The notes under the pieces: generated by a model | Told to the model about the DNA's origin: nothing | Databases searched by the model: none | What the model saw: the letters and a program-made list of their open reading frames with translations, nothing else | Made by a program: the position numbers and the translations under genes | Source of the DNA: Corallochytrium limacisporum | Taxonomy: Eukaryota > Opisthokonta | Reading direction: 5' to 3' | Assembly (NCBI GenBank): GCA_002811645.1 | Contig: PDIP01000029.1 | Location: 8,264-72,263, forward strand | Length of the DNA stretch: 64,000 nt | Part shown: in pieces, positions 24,774-36,340 of the stretch | Layout: every line of letters begins with the position of its first letter | How positions within the stretch are numbered: the stretch's first letter is position 1

Positions 24774-26006
24774 ACAGCCGAAAACTGCAAGACGATCGGA
24801 ATGAGCCCAACACTGAGGAGCTTCCCGTCCTTATGTACACCAACGAACCACCATAAGCAAACAGCTCAAATGTGAGTACTGAATACAATGCCAATTAATG
24901 TCAAAGTGTTACAACTGTACAGAAATCTAGATCGCCGTTTTCATGTCACGAAGTATTGGTACTGCGTCGCCACTGCTCACGAATGTGATCAGTGGCCCTT
25001 GGACTGATCGTGCCATGGGTCATCTCCCTCTTCTTTAATTCAAATTATTGAAAACATCGTCAGATAGGTGTTCAGTTAAAGTACTTTTCACGCCCCACTC
25101 GTTGGCTGCCAAAAAATCTTCCGCAGTAGTGAACGCAATGGGGGAAGGGGAAGCCAAAACAAAAAAAAAATATATGGGGAAAGCATGCAGTGCTGATGCC
25201 AATGGCCTGGCGGCCTCCCCTCCCCGAAGGGTAAAAACAAGGAGATTCTATAGTCACTGATAGGTGGTTTCTGCGCCCCGAATTGTATAAACAAAATAGC
25301 GTACGGAGAAAGACCAGCGGGAGGCGAAGGAAAGAGTTTCCCTTCGGCAGAGGCAAGGGGAGACCAGTGTACCCGGCGTAGTGCAGTTTGTTAAAAAGAA
25401 AAAACTCTGCCCACTTGCCTGCCTCGTCTGCCTTGTACCTGCGGACTTGGAAGTCTCCTTTCTTTTTTTTGTTACCACTGCCTTCGCCACTGCCTTGGCT
25501 CTCCCAGCCCACCATCCCCCCTTTGCCACAACCGCAAAATACACATCCCTTCCGGGCCACATTCCCAAACTCTTTCACACCCCTCCCCCCTCCACACCCA
25601 CCTCATATACGCCTCAGTTTAATTTCAACCACCAACGCGTGCCTTAACGATGACTACCAGCTGCGGAGAGAAATTGGGGGACCTCTGGAGGCCCCCCCCC
25701 CCCCGGGGGAGTGGTGGTTGCCTCCAATGAATTCTGGAGGTCCCGAGTGGCCTATGTCTGCTCTGCTTCTCCAGTTCTGCTCTGTTTCTCGAATAATGGC
25801 TTTGTTGACAAGCTACGCATCAAATAAATGGAACATGCATATAACATGGCCGGCCGGCTCATTGGAGTAACCGAAAGCGTATGGAATTCTATTCATATTC
25901 ACGTACTTGGACGGTGGAGGAAAACCATGTGGTTGTTGTTTTGATCGTTCTCTGTAAGAATTCGGGACCAATTTGGGAAAGAAGTCTACAGATTAGATAG
26001 TCCACA
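24774..26006. other. Intergenic, upstream of COX6A
   Basis: About 1.2 kb. Short overlapping open frames on both strands in 25050-25870 are rich in Phe/Pro/Lys from homopolymers and carry no domain. It contains a C13/G5 hairpin element (listed separately). Confidence 0.5.
25692..25709. repeat. C13/G5 run pair
   Basis: Thirteen C followed directly by five G, another member of the dispersed C-run/G-run set. The flanks also carry CTGGAGG and CCTCCAA segments that could extend a stem. Confidence 0.45.
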
Positions 26007-26635
26007 ATGCTTTTGCTCCGCCAGACCGCCCGCACTGTCACCAAGCACGGTAAGTATTTCTGTTTATGATCGGGCCAATGATATCGGAAAACTACAAGAT
26101 CGGCTTACTTATGTGATGTCGAAAGTGTAATTGTTTGGATACATAGCTCCAAACTGCGTGGCATTATATTGTTGGGATCTTTAATTTGACGCATCGGATT
26201 GCTAACGCCATGTGAATTTCGGTTTAATTTCTAATACTACAGCTCGCGTGCGGTACTCTGCAAGCTCTGCAAACCCTGAGGCTCTGAAGGCCATGATGAA
26301 GGAGAGCAAGGAGACCTCCAAGATCTGGAAGTACGCTTCTCTGGCCGCCGTGCCCGGATGCTTTGCCTACGGTGTCTATCTGTTCGCCACTGAGGAGCAT
26401 CATCACTCCGAGCATGTCGCGTACCCCTACCTGCGCATTCGCTCAAAGGTAAGTGTGCTACTGTCAAATGCGACGGTCCGCATGGGGCCAACAATACTTG
26501 GGACATCAATAACTAACCAAAGACTTTGTATCTTCCCTTCGTTATTCGCTATAGATCTTCCCGTGGGGAGACGAGGACCTCTTCAACGTGTTCAAGCGTA
26601 AGCTTGGCATTCAGTCTCACCACGACGACGAGTAG
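26007..26635 (+). CDS. COX13: Cytochrome c oxidase subunit VIa, three exons
   Basis: Exons at 26007-26049, 26243-26448 and 26555-26635 join to a 109-residue protein. Both introns (193 and 106 bases) have GTAAGT donors and AG acceptors, and the phases fit (codon split after 43 bases, then phase 0). The product matches COX6A: a short mitochondrial leader (MLLLRQTARTVTKH), a single membrane helix around AAVPGCFAYGVYLFA, and the family signature HVAYPYLRIRSK followed by the exon-3 start IFPWGDEDLFNVFKR. It is a small nuclear-encoded subunit of complex IV in the mitochondrial inner membrane. The position of the first intron, in the leader, and the 43-base first exon make this gene easy to truncate in automated annotation. 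Confidence 0.93.
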
Positions 26636-27483
26636 ATGCCTCCAGTGGTAAACCATATTTTGGAAACATATCAAACACCTCCCGTCAAATTGTGAATAAT
26701 ACAATATCTTACGCTCACATCTGCAACTGTTGCCTGTGTGCCACTCTGTTGTGCTCAGTACGGGAGGCCCTTTGATTTCTCTCGAGTCATATCATTATCA
26801 CCATGAAGAGGAGCGACGATGTCAGGCTCACCTGGATGCAGCGATGCCTTTCCCTTCAAAACCAGGAGATAAGAATATACGGACATTGTAATACTGCGTT
26901 CCCCAATGATGGTGAGGGTACATGTATATACATACTTAAATGCAAAATATTCAATATACTTTCGTGGGTGATGTTGCACTGTTTCTTGCCCTTCGGTTCC
27001 CGCCCGTTTTTTCCCCCCACTTCCACACTGCTCCGCTACTTTCTGTGTGACCTTGCGCTTGCGCCCTTCCCCCCCCCTCCCCCCACATGCGCCATTGACC
27101 TGCACCACACGCCAGTCACTTGAAGTGCAAAACTACTGGTGCCAAAAAGCCACGGGGCATCACGGGAAAGGTGACTCCCCCGGGGAGGGGAGGGCACCCA
27201 GAGCGAGACCGGACCAACCGCCGGGCACACCTTCCACTGTACAGGGACCCGCGTATGCGTCTGCGGAAAGCATGGGCAGGTATGTGAATACGTGCTGTAT
27301 CTCTGTTTGATACAAAAGAAAAAACAAGTAAATTTTTGAAACGCTCGAACGCGACATACGTATATGCACTGTGGTAGAAGTGAAGTGCCGGTAGTTCAAG
27401 TGAACTGTGAATCTATTCGCTCGTGAAGAATTTAGCTTACTCATTGGGGCAATAAAGAAAACAGCCAACACAAACAGATAGTC
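26636..27483. other. Intergenic between COX6A and RPB5
   Basis: About 850 bases with C-rich runs (27005-27090) and one GC hairpin. No gene could be supported. Confidence 0.5.
27175..27187. repeat. GC palindrome
   Basis: CTCCCC at 27175-27180 and GGGGAG at 27182-27187 around a single C. Member of the dispersed C-run/G-run set. Confidence 0.4.
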
Positions 27484-28110
27484 ATGGAAAGTGACACACC
27501 AGAAGCAACTCGGAAACTGTGGCGTGTCCGGAAGACTGTCTTGCAGCTGTGCTATGATCGTGGATATCTGGTCAGTCAGGCTGAGATGGACATGTCCTTG
27601 GACGAATTTGTTGTCAAATATGGTGAGACTCCGACACGTAGTGATCTCCTCCTGTACCTGGCCCACAAAAATGACCCCAGTGACACCATGATGGTGTTTT
27701 TCCCAGAAGAAGAGAAGCTTGGTGTGAAGACTGCTGAGTCTTACCGAACTCGCATGGAGGAGCGTCAGTGCCGCCGGGCTCTGGTCATTGTGCGCGAGGG
27801 TCTAACATCTCAGGCAGCTCAAGAACTCAAGAAGGGATCTGAAGACGGTTACATCATTGAGTCCTTCAAGGAGGATGAGTTGCGGGTGAACATTACGGAG
27901 CACGAATTGGTCCCAAAGCACATCATTCTGAGTGATGAAGAGAAAAAAGCTCTATTCGAGCGGTACAAAGTATCCGAGGCTCAGCTACCTCGCATCCTTA
28001 GCATTGACCCCGTCGCTCGCTATTACGGACTGAAGCGCGGTCAGATCGTCAAAATCATCCGCACTAGTGTGACGGCTGGTCGGTATGTGACCTACCGTCT
28101 TGTGATCTAA
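27484..28110 (+). CDS. RPB5: RNA polymerases I, II and III subunit RPABC1 (RPB5)
   Basis: A 208-residue protein, close to the usual length. The N-terminal eukaryote-specific jaw domain (about 1-140) contains MSLDEFVVKYGETPTRSDL. The C-terminal assembly domain homologous to archaeal RpoH begins near HELVPKHIILSDEEK and includes LPRILSIDPVARYYGLKRGQ and the terminal GRYVTYRLVI, the most conserved end of the family. It is shared by all three nuclear RNA polymerases, where it forms the lower jaw that contacts downstream DNA. ATG at 27484, stop TAA, single exon. It converges on the Lon gene with 91 bases between the stop codons. Confidence 0.96.
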   Translation: MESDTPEATRKLWRVRKTVLQLCYDRGYLVSQAEMDMSLDEFVVKYGETPTRSDLLLYLAHKNDPSDTMMVFFPEEEKLGVKTAESYRTRMEERQCRRALVIVREGLTSQAAQELKKGSEDGYIIESFKEDELRVNITEHELVPKHIILSDEEKKALFERYKVSEAQLPRILSIDPVARYYGLKRGQIVKIIRTSVTAGRYVTYRLVI

Positions 28111-28201
28111 ATCTTGGAAATCGAGTTTTAAAATTTGTAATAGATACATGGTACTTAACATGGGTAGGTTGTTGTCAATTTATACTCTGGCGCTCCACCA
28201 C

Positions 28202-31108
28202 CTACTTGCTCTGTGAGAAAGCGACATTGTACACGTCCTGATACGTCTTGGCAAAGTAAACATCGATATCCTTGCGGATGAAGTCCAAGAGCTCATCGTA
28301 ATCCTTGCGGTTCTCTTCTGGCATGATGATGCGCTTGACACCCTCACGCTTGGCCGCAATAATTTTCTCCTTGATGCCTCCGACTGGAAGCACCTTGCCA
28401 GTAAGTGAGATCTCCCCGGTCATGGCAATGTCCGGATCAACTTCCTTATCCGTCGCCAGGGACACCATTGATGTGACCATGGTCACTCCCGCGCTCGGTC
28501 CGTCCTTCGGGGTCGCTCCGGCGGGGACGTGCAAGTGCAAGGACGCGTTGTCGAAGAAGTGGTTCTTTGCAAAGTTCTCAGCCACGAAGCGCTTGGCATA
28601 GCTGTAAGCCAATGACGAGCTCTCCTTCATAACGTCACCGAGCTGACCGGTAACGATGAGTCCGGCGCGACCACTGTTACCATCCTCGTCCTTCTTGTCA
28701 TCAGAGGCGGGGAATTCGACCTCGTCCTCGCCGGCCTTTGGCCTCGGCTTGAAACCCGACGTGATCTGCGTTTCGATATACAAGGTAGCACCACCCATTG
28801 GGGTCCATGCCAATCCCATGACCACACCGGGCGGGGTGACGTCGTACAGGCGGTCACTAGTGAATACGGGTGGTCCAACATAGTCCCGCAAGTGTTCCTT
28901 ATTCACCACAATCTTGTCCTTCTCTCCTGTCACAATCTTGTAGGCAATCTTGCGGAAGACCTTTTCAATGTGCTTCTGCAGATTACGCACACCACTCTCG
29001 CGGCAATAGCGTCCGATGAGGGTGGTGAGGGCATCCTCAGTGATATCGTAGCTACCAGTCTCAACTCCAGAATGTTTCTCGGCCTGGGGGATGAGGTATT
29101 GCTGAGCAATAGCAATCTTCTCTTCCAGCACATAGCCACTGAGGTTCACAACCTCCATGCGATCGTACAGAGGTCCGGGAATGGTATCCTTGCTGTTCGC
29201 TGTGGTGATGAACAGAACCTTGGACATATCAACGGGTACATCCATGTAGTGGTCCAAAAAGCCGCTGTTCTGCTCCGGGTCGAGTAATTCCAGCAAGGCA
29301 GAGGCGGGATCACCCTGGTAGCCACGGCCGAGCTTGTCGATCTCATCAATGAGGATCAGCGGGTTCTCGGTCTTGGTCTTTTTCAGGGCCTGGATAGGCT
29401 TTCCGGGCATGGCCCCAACGTACGTGCGGCGATGACCTTTGATCTCAGCCACATCCGTCATTCCACCGACAGAGAACCGGTAGAAGGAGCGGTCGAGTGC
29501 ACGGGCAATGCTGTGCGCAATTGATGTCTTGCCCACACCTGGGGGTCCGATGAAGGTCAGAATCTTACCCTGAGTTGTACCCTTGAGCTGAGCGACGGCG
29601 ATGAACTCAAGAATACGCTCCTTGATGTCCTTGAGACCGTAGTGATCCTCGTCTAGGATCTCCTGAGCCCGCTTCACGTTCAGATTCTCTTCCGAATAGA
29701 TTCCCCAGGGCATGGTAGTCAACCAGTCGAGGTAGTTGCGAGTTACGCTGAACTCACTGGAGTGCGTTTCGAGGTGCTGCAACTTGTTCATTTCTTCCTC
29801 AATGGTCTGACTCACGGCCTCCGGAGGGTGCAGTTCTTTGAGCCGAGTCCTGAATTTTTCTACCAGCGTTTCCTTGTCATCTTTCTCGATGCCCAGTTCG
29901 TGCTTGATCTTTTTCAATTGTTCCATAAGCAGATAACGCCTCTGCTGCTTAGTGACCTTCTCTTCGACATCCCGACTGATCTTCTCCTGCAGCTTGGTAG
30001 CCACGAGCTCCTTCTTTAAAAGGACTAGGACCTTGTTGAGGCGCTCGTTGATGTCCATTTCCTCCAGGGCATCCTGTAGTTCCTGCGAATCTGCAGAAGT
30101 CATAGCAGCAGCAAAATCACTGAGGACTGCTGGATCTGCCACATCAAGATTAGCTTGATGAATCGTGAAGCTGTCCCGGAACATCGGCGACTTTCGCAGC
30201 AGATCTTTCAGGGTGGTCACCACAGCCTGACTTGTGGCCCGGGTCACATCATCCGACATGTCGTAGGGCTTTGGCAGCAAGTTCTTGACCTTAGCCTTAC
30301 GTGGATCCGTTCCCTCGATAAAGTCCTCAATCTCTATCCGGCGGTGTGCCTGCAGCAGCACGTTGATGGCACCATTCTCGCTGGATCCCGTGATCCGTGT
30401 TACACTCACAAAGCAGCCGACATCGTACACGTTCGGATGGACACTTGACTTATCGACCGTTGATTCGCCCTCGAATGTTTCATTCTCAACTCCGGATGCC
30501 TCGCTCGAGGCTTTGGCTGCATCCTGCAGGATGTCCTCTGCCGTCGGCTCCGAATCCTTTTTTAGGAACGCGCCAGCATACGGCGTGCCGCGCTCCACCA
30601 TTACCTTGAGTGCTTCGGCGAGCTTGTCGTCAGTGATGGTGACCTGCTTGAGGAAATTCGGAAACAGGGGGCTGCGATCCACAGGGATCACAAGGACCTC
30701 CGGGTACACTTTCGGTACCTCCATCACAGCCACCGCGTTGGGCGTCTGATTTCCATTGCCCATGCCCGGCGGTGACTCCATGGCAGACTCTACATCACTG
30801 GAAGAGCCAGCATTTCCACCCGTGCTGTCGCCGCCATCCTTGCCATCATTGTCGTTGGTACTCATCCACCGTCTGGTTATGGGACTCAAGGACGAGGACT
30901 TGGACTGAAGGACGGCAACCTCGGCACCGTTGTGCTTCAGGGCCCATGTGCAGACAGGACCTTGCCGAGACAACGCTGCTGCAGGACGGGGAGCTAAAGC
31001 AGAGGTCGTAACAAGCCCACGGGTTGGATGCTGAGCCAAGAGCCGGCTGAACCCACCGGTTCGTGACACAGGGGGGCGCATCACAGCTGCTCTTACACCA
31101 GTAAACAT
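28202..31108 (-). CDS. PIM1: Lon protease, mitochondrial (Pim1/LONP1)
   Basis: A 968-residue ATP-dependent protease. The first 75 residues are rich in Arg, Ser and Ala with few acids and fit a mitochondrial presequence. The LON substrate-binding domain follows (from about VLVIPVDRSPLFPNF), then an AAA+ module with Walker A GPPGVGKTS and Walker B LILIDEIDKLG. The C-terminal serine-lysine protease domain has catalytic Ser872 in DGPSAGV and Lys915 in VGGIKEK, spaced 43 residues apart as in known Lon proteases. It degrades misfolded and regulatory proteins in the matrix. The linker at 75-120 is Gly/Asp/Ser-rich. ATG at 31106-31108, stop TAG, single exon. Divergent from RPN2 across a 2.2 kb spacer. 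Confidence 0.97.
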   Translation of the reverse strand: MFTGVRAAVMRPPVSRTGGFSRLLAQHPTRGLVTTSALAPRPAAALSRQGPVCTWALKHNGAEVAVLQSKSSSLSPITRRWMSTNDNDGKDGGDSTGGNAGSSSDVESAMESPPGMGNGNQTPNAVAVMEVPKVYPEVLVIPVDRSPLFPNFLKQVTITDDKLAEALKVMVERGTPYAGAFLKKDSEPTAEDILQDAAKASSEASGVENETFEGESTVDKSSVHPNVYDVGCFVSVTRITGSSENGAINVLLQAHRRIEIEDFIEGTDPRKAKVKNLLPKPYDMSDDVTRATSQAVVTTLKDLLRKSPMFRDSFTIHQANLDVADPAVLSDFAAAMTSADSQELQDALEEMDINERLNKVLVLLKKELVATKLQEKISRDVEEKVTKQQRRYLLMEQLKKIKHELGIEKDDKETLVEKFRTRLKELHPPEAVSQTIEEEMNKLQHLETHSSEFSVTRNYLDWLTTMPWGIYSEENLNVKRAQEILDEDHYGLKDIKERILEFIAVAQLKGTTQGKILTFIGPPGVGKTSIAHSIARALDRSFYRFSVGGMTDVAEIKGHRRTYVGAMPGKPIQALKKTKTENPLILIDEIDKLGRGYQGDPASALLELLDPEQNSGFLDHYMDVPVDMSKVLFITTANSKDTIPGPLYDRMEVVNLSGYVLEEKIAIAQQYLIPQAEKHSGVETGSYDITEDALTTLIGRYCRESGVRNLQKHIEKVFRKIAYKIVTGEKDKIVVNKEHLRDYVGPPVFTSDRLYDVTPPGVVMGLAWTPMGGATLYIETQITSGFKPRPKAGEDEVEFPASDDKKDEDGNSGRAGLIVTGQLGDVMKESSSLAYSYAKRFVAENFAKNHFFDNASLHLHVPAGATPKDGPSAGVTMVTSMVSLATDKEVDPDIAMTGEISLTGKVLPVGGIKEKIIAAKREGVKRIIMPEENRKDYDELLDFIRKDIDVYFAKTYQDVYNVAFSQSK

Positions 31109-33301
31109 CCTTCTGTTCTCTCCTACGTTCTTTGCTTGCTTTTCTTTACCTAGATTACACTAAATCACTATTCAATTTTCTCTTCCTCGCCGTGCGGTTC
31201 ATTACCACATACTTACAATTGCGGCCTTTCAACCCGAGCGCAAGTGCTGCCTGATTTCCTCTTCTGTCAACCTGTGTTCTGCAAGCTGGGAAGGCAGCAG
31301 CCGAGTTGGTCCAAGTACCCTTTGTGACCAATGGTGACGTGTGCAAGACTCGAATGCTCAGATAGCTGTTTCTGGTGAACGTGGCTCTATCATCAGTTCC
31401 AGTCATTTCATGTTTCCATTTGTGTCAGGCCATTTGGTCTCTGTCTCGAGGTGCTCTGTCGTTGATGGTCGTGGCGGTTCCCCGTGGGTGTTGTCGGAAC
31501 ATTGGTTTCACTCCACACAGTGTCCCACTCTTATTGGCGTGCCCATGGCCCGTCGGTCAACAGACACCAGTCCCGGTCGGTCACTGTGTGTGCTAAGACC
31601 CCCGGTTTTCCCGAACGAAGTTTCGGGCCCACCACAGCTGGAAGGCCCGCCCCTCCCCTTCTTTCTGTCTCCCCTCCCCAAACCCATCATTTGACTCCCC
31701 ACCGCACGCAGCTGCCAAGGCCATCCCCCTTTCAACCGGCAACTAATCCAGAACAATGGGGAACACACACATACCCCCACTCTCAGAAGGAGCAGAGGTT
31801 AGAGAACCAATAGCTCATTTCAGATCGAGATTTTGTATATAAAATGTATGATGAATTTGTGTAACGTCAGTGGTGTGATCGATAACCACCGTTTTTTTTC
31901 TTTATTGGACTGTTGATCTTCATGTGACGTCACCTGGACTGTTGTTTCTATATTGAACGTACTGCAACATTGCCCAGAATTCTGGAAACTTTTGTAATTC
32001 AGCTTTGGTGCGCTCTCTTCTCGCCTGTGCTGGAAACTTTCTTTGTATTTCTTCGCGGCGGGACCGCGTAATCTTTCTTGGGGACTGGGCGGCGGCGCAC
32101 TTGGAGCGGCTCGCATTGTGGGCGCCTCCCCCCCCCCCTGCACTTTTGTAAAGGCCCTCGGTCCGCTGTTCTGTGGAATTTAATATACGTTTATATGGTT
32201 CTAAACTGTGTCTACCTTCGCGGCTTTTTATATATTTAATACACTTTATTGTGATATTTTATATACTGCTATCCTTAAATTGGGTCTCGCTGTTCCGGAA
32301 CGTAGCGGCGCCCATTGTACCAAAAGGTACCCAAGCTGCCAAGGGCCCCCCCCCCCAACACAGCACGGGGTGTATCATCCCAGCCAGAAGCCGGAGGAGC
32401 GGTGGCACAGAAGCGCGGTGGCACAGCGAGAGCAGAACGGGCACCGAATCGTTCGGACGAGAGGGACCGACGAACGTTCGGAAGCACCCAGGCACAGAGT
32501 GAGTGAGCCACCAACCAACGCAGAGGAAAAAGGCACGGAGAAAACAAAAGAAAAGAACGATCAGAGAGGGGGAGAAAGGGAAGAAGGGGTTGCGTTCCCC
32601 CGTGTGTTGTTCTTGTCTCGAACCCAGTGTTATCGGTTCCGGTTTCTCCGCGGACTCGGTACTGGAGACACGGCCTCCCTTTTGGCGGCAAACACGGGAC
32701 GGTTTCTGCACGGGGAGGCCACGGTCGAAGGTCACATTAGTACCAAGGAAAGAATGGAGCAGATAGGGACGGTGGAGAAAAAAAAAAAGGAAAGGGGCAA
32801 GGGAAAACGGAAGAAGAATTGATACAGATGGCGCACTAGGGGGAAAGTGAAAAGGTGGGGGGGGGCCAAGAAGCCACAACACTGGTTCGCGTTTGCAGGC
32901 CCCAATGGAACCGAAAAGCCTTCGCAACAAACGGGCGTCATGTAAAGCCGCGATGATAAAGTCCTACGGTACCGGTTTCCTCACCTGTTGTATATGTTGC
33001 CCTATGCTGCATTCGCTTTGTGTTCCTAGAACATCGAATGAGTCTAGTACATAAGCACTAGACGCGTCTATGTTGTGTTTATTGTTTTATGGGTTGTCGG
33101 GGACAGGTATTTGGAAACTGTTGATTAATCTGGCCTTGACATTCCACGAACATGCACTTACATGTCATGGATGCATCGGACGGGTACCGGTGCTGCACTT
33201 AGCTTGTATTTCTGACCGGGAAATTTTGGTTCTGGGAAGAAAGCATCCCACTTAGCCGTACGTTAGTATCTAGTTTATATTGTAGCATAGCATCCCAAAC
33301 C
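31109..33301. other. Divergent intergenic region between Lon and RPN2
   Basis: About 2.2 kb that should hold two promoters. It contains long C runs (around 32126-32137 and 32347-32356), a G run near 32858-32867 and an A run at 32780-32788. Open frames of up to 220 codons on both strands at 32200-32930 overlap each other, are biased in composition and show no domain, so I do not call them. AT-rich stretches at 31830-31870 and 32225-32280 are nearest to TATA-like sequence. Confidence 0.45.
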
Positions 33302-36300
33302 ATGGTCGGCGTAACGTCGGCAGGAGGCCTACTGGCACTTCTTGACGAGCCCGATCCCAAGATGCAGTCTTTCGCACTGCAGAAGTTGGAAGGCATGGTT
33401 TCTATGTTCTGGGCTGAAATCAGTGACGCGGTCACCAAGATCGAGGCTCTGTATGAGGATGATACTTTTATGGACCGCCAACTGGCAGCCCTGATTGCTA
33501 GTCAGGTCTACTACCACCTTGGTGAATACGAGTTGGCTTTAGAGTATGCGCTGGCTTCTGGGGAAAAGTTTAGCGTATTTGCCGACTCTACAGCGGGCAG
33601 TGAGTATGTGGACACCGTGGTCCGACAGGGTGTAGATAAGTATGTGGACTACCGCCAGAAGGCCGACAGTTCGTCCACACACACAGACGAAGAAAAGGCT
33701 GCCCTGTCCAAGGAGATGGGTGCTGGTGTGGTCAAGGACTTGCCAGAAATGCTGGAAAAGGTTGTGAACCAGATAGTCGAAAACCACATGAACAAGAAAA
33801 AATACGCACAGGCCATTGGAGTGGCAATAGAAAGCCGTAGAATCGACCTACTCGGAAAGATCTTGGAGGTTGCCAAGGAGAAGGGTGACCTGAAGAAAGC
33901 CCAGGACTACCTCTTGTCTGTTGCAAGTGACACCATTGACAACCGTGACTTTAGGCGCCGATGCTTGTCCTTGCTGGTGGAATCGTACACCTCTGTGGCA
34001 AATCCGGACTACCTGGCAATGTGCCACTGCTTGATCAGTATTGACGACCCGGGGCACCTTAGCACAGTCATTGGGGACCTTATTGCAGACAATGACTCTG
34101 CGGATAAGATTTTGATGGCGTACCAGATGGCTGCAGACGTGTATGAAAATGCCAGCCAATCCTTTGTGGCAACCGTGCAGAGCCTCCTGCCGGAGCGCAA
34201 GAAGCTGCCTAAGGAGAAGAAGCCCAAGGCGGAAAAGAAGCCGACTCCCGCTGAAAGTGAGAAGAAGGAAGGTGAGAACAAGGAAGGTGAAGAGGAGCAG
34301 AAAGTTGTCGAGTACACCACTGGCAGTGCTACTGATGACGAATTCCAGGTCCGTGTCAACAAGCTGCACGCCATCCTCACCGGTGAGGTTATGATTTCTC
34401 TGCAGCTAGAATTCCTTTACCGGGCCAATAACACCGACATGCTCATCCTGAAGAACACAAAGTCGGCAACGCCGCGGAATCCTATTTGTTTTACGGCGGT
34501 CGTGCTGAGCCATGCCTTTATGCAGGCAGGCACCGCCAACGACGCATTCTTGCGTGATAACTTGGAGTGGCTGGGCCGCGCGACGAACTGGACCAAGTTC
34601 ATTGCAGCCTCTACCCTTGGTGTGATCCATCGTGGCAACATTGGTCAGTCCATGTCCCTCCTGGAGCCTTACCTGCCAAAGGGCGGCGTCAGCTCCTCTC
34701 CATACTCCGAGGGTGGTGGTCTGATGGCTCTAGGTCTCATCCATGCCAACATGGGCAGCGGAGTCACTCAGTACCTGATGAACCAGCTACAGGCCTCAAA
34801 CTCAGAGGTTGTACAACATGGTGCCTGCTTTGGCCTTGGTGTTGCCTCTCTAGGATCCGGAGACCGTGATCACTACGACGAACTTGTGAAGTGTCTGTAC
34901 ACCGACAGTGCCGTTGCTGGTGAGGCTGCCGGTATCGCCATGGGTCTGGTAATGCTTGGATCATGTGCATCGGATGTGCTAGATACCATGTTGCAGTACG
35001 CACATGACACCCAGCACGAGAAGATCATCCGAGGCCTGGCCATTGGTATGTCCCTGATCTGCTACGGCTGTGAAGAAGAAGCGGACGAGATCATCGCGAA
35101 GCTCCTGGCTGACAAGGATGCCATTCTCCGTATGGCCGGTGTGTATTCCATCAGCATGGCCTACCAGGGCACTGGACACAACGAATCCATCCGCAACCTG
35201 CTGCACGTGGCTGTGAGCGACGTCAATGACGATGTCCGTCGCGCAGCTGTGACTGGACTGGGTTTCATTCTTAGCAAGACTCCCGAGGCTGTTCCGCCGC
35301 TGGTCACCCTGCTGTCGGAATCCTACAATGCTCACGTGCGCTATGGATCCGCACTGGCCCTAGGCATTGCGTGCGCTGGTACAGGAAATCGGGATGCCAT
35401 CAACCTGTTGGAGCCCCTGGCCAACGATGCCGTGGACTACGTCCGCCAGGGTGCTTTAATTGCTCTGGCTATGGTCTGCATTCAGTGCCCGGAGACGCAG
35501 TTCCCAAAGGCCAAGCAGGTGCGCTCTCAGATTGAGAAAGCCATCTCTGACAAACATGAAGATGTCATGGTCAAGTTTGGTGCCATCATGGCGCAGGGCA
35601 TCCTTGATGCCGGCGGTCGCAATGTCACCCTGACTCTGCACTCTCGGAGTGGCCAGAGCAGCATGCCCGGTGTCATTGGTCTGCACCTTTTCACTCAGTT
35701 CTGGTTCTGGTACCCCATCGCCAACTTCCTTTCACTGGCATTTACCCCCACAACTCTGATTGCCATCAATCACGAACTGAAGATGCCCAAACTGCAGCTC
35801 AAGTGCAACACGCGGCCTTCTCTGTTTGCCTACCCTCCAAAGACCCAGCCTCCAAAGGAGCAGAAGAAAGATAAGGTCACTCGAGCTGTGTTGTCCACCT
35901 TCTGGCGCACCCAGGCCGCCAAGGACCGCAAATCTGGAGCGACTGGGCCGGAGGGGGACGACAAGGCCAAGAAGGACGGTGAAAAGAAGGATGGTGACAA
36001 GAAGGACGCGATGGACACTGACGAGAAAAAGGAAGGCGAGGCCAGCGAGGAGAAGCCCAAGAAAGAGCCTGAGCCCACTTCATTCGAGCTCGAAAATCCT
36101 TCCCGTGTGCTGGCCACCCAATTGAAGCATGTGAAGTGGACCGATGACCGCTACGTGCCCCTGAAGGCTCTCGACTCTCTGGGCGGTGTCCTCATTCTCA
36201 AGAAGAAGGACCCCGACATGCAAGAAGAACTGGTCGAACTCACGGCACCGAAGCCTGATGAGGCCAACCTGCCCGAGGAGGAGGACGAACCTGACCCACC

Positions 36301-36340
36301 GCAGCCATTCACCTATGATTCCGATGCGGAGAATGCGTAG
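33302..36340 (+). CDS. RPN2: 26S proteasome regulatory subunit RPN2 (PSMD1)
   Basis: A 1012-residue protein with the RPN2/PSMD1 layout. It has an N-terminal helical rod (starting TSAGGLLALLDEPDPKMQS), a Lys/Glu-rich insert at about 298-340, a toroid of proteasome/cyclosome repeats (about 400-780, with repeats such as GLGFILSKTPEAVPPL and GSALALGIACAGTG), and a second charged linker near 870-920. The tail contains PPQPFTY (about 999-1005), which corresponds to the PPEPFEY motif by which mammalian RPN2 holds RPN13. It is a scaffold of the 19S base. ATG at 33302, single exon, stop TAG. The retained tail motif suggests that an RPN13 ubiquitin receptor exists in this organism. Confidence 0.97.
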   Translation: MVGVTSAGGLLALLDEPDPKMQSFALQKLEGMVSMFWAEISDAVTKIEALYEDDTFMDRQLAALIASQVYYHLGEYELALEYALASGEKFSVFADSTAGSEYVDTVVRQGVDKYVDYRQKADSSSTHTDEEKAALSKEMGAGVVKDLPEMLEKVVNQIVENHMNKKKYAQAIGVAIESRRIDLLGKILEVAKEKGDLKKAQDYLLSVASDTIDNRDFRRRCLSLLVESYTSVANPDYLAMCHCLISIDDPGHLSTVIGDLIADNDSADKILMAYQMAADVYENASQSFVATVQSLLPERKKLPKEKKPKAEKKPTPAESEKKEGENKEGEEEQKVVEYTTGSATDDEFQVRVNKLHAILTGEVMISLQLEFLYRANNTDMLILKNTKSATPRNPICFTAVVLSHAFMQAGTANDAFLRDNLEWLGRATNWTKFIAASTLGVIHRGNIGQSMSLLEPYLPKGGVSSSPYSEGGGLMALGLIHANMGSGVTQYLMNQLQASNSEVVQHGACFGLGVASLGSGDRDHYDELVKCLYTDSAVAGEAAGIAMGLVMLGSCASDVLDTMLQYAHDTQHEKIIRGLAIGMSLICYGCEEEADEIIAKLLADKDAILRMAGVYSISMAYQGTGHNESIRNLLHVAVSDVNDDVRRAAVTGLGFILSKTPEAVPPLVTLLSESYNAHVRYGSALALGIACAGTGNRDAINLLEPLANDAVDYVRQGALIALAMVCIQCPETQFPKAKQVRSQIEKAISDKHEDVMVKFGAIMAQGILDAGGRNVTLTLHSRSGQSSMPGVIGLHLFTQFWFWYPIANFLSLAFTPTTLIAINHELKMPKLQLKCNTRPSLFAYPPKTQPPKEQKKDKVTRAVLSTFWRTQAAKDRKSGATGPEGDDKAKKDGEKKDGDKKDAMDTDEKKEGEASEEKPKKEPEPTSFELENPSRVLATQLKHVKWTDDRYVPLKALDSLGGVLILKKKDPDMQEELVELTAPKPDEANLPEEEDEPDPPQPFTYDSDAENA

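Noticed and set aside
32200-32930. Long overlapping open frames on both strands (up to about 220 codons)
   Set aside because: They overlap each other on opposite strands, are driven by C/G/A homopolymers, have no domain, and sit in a divergent promoter region.
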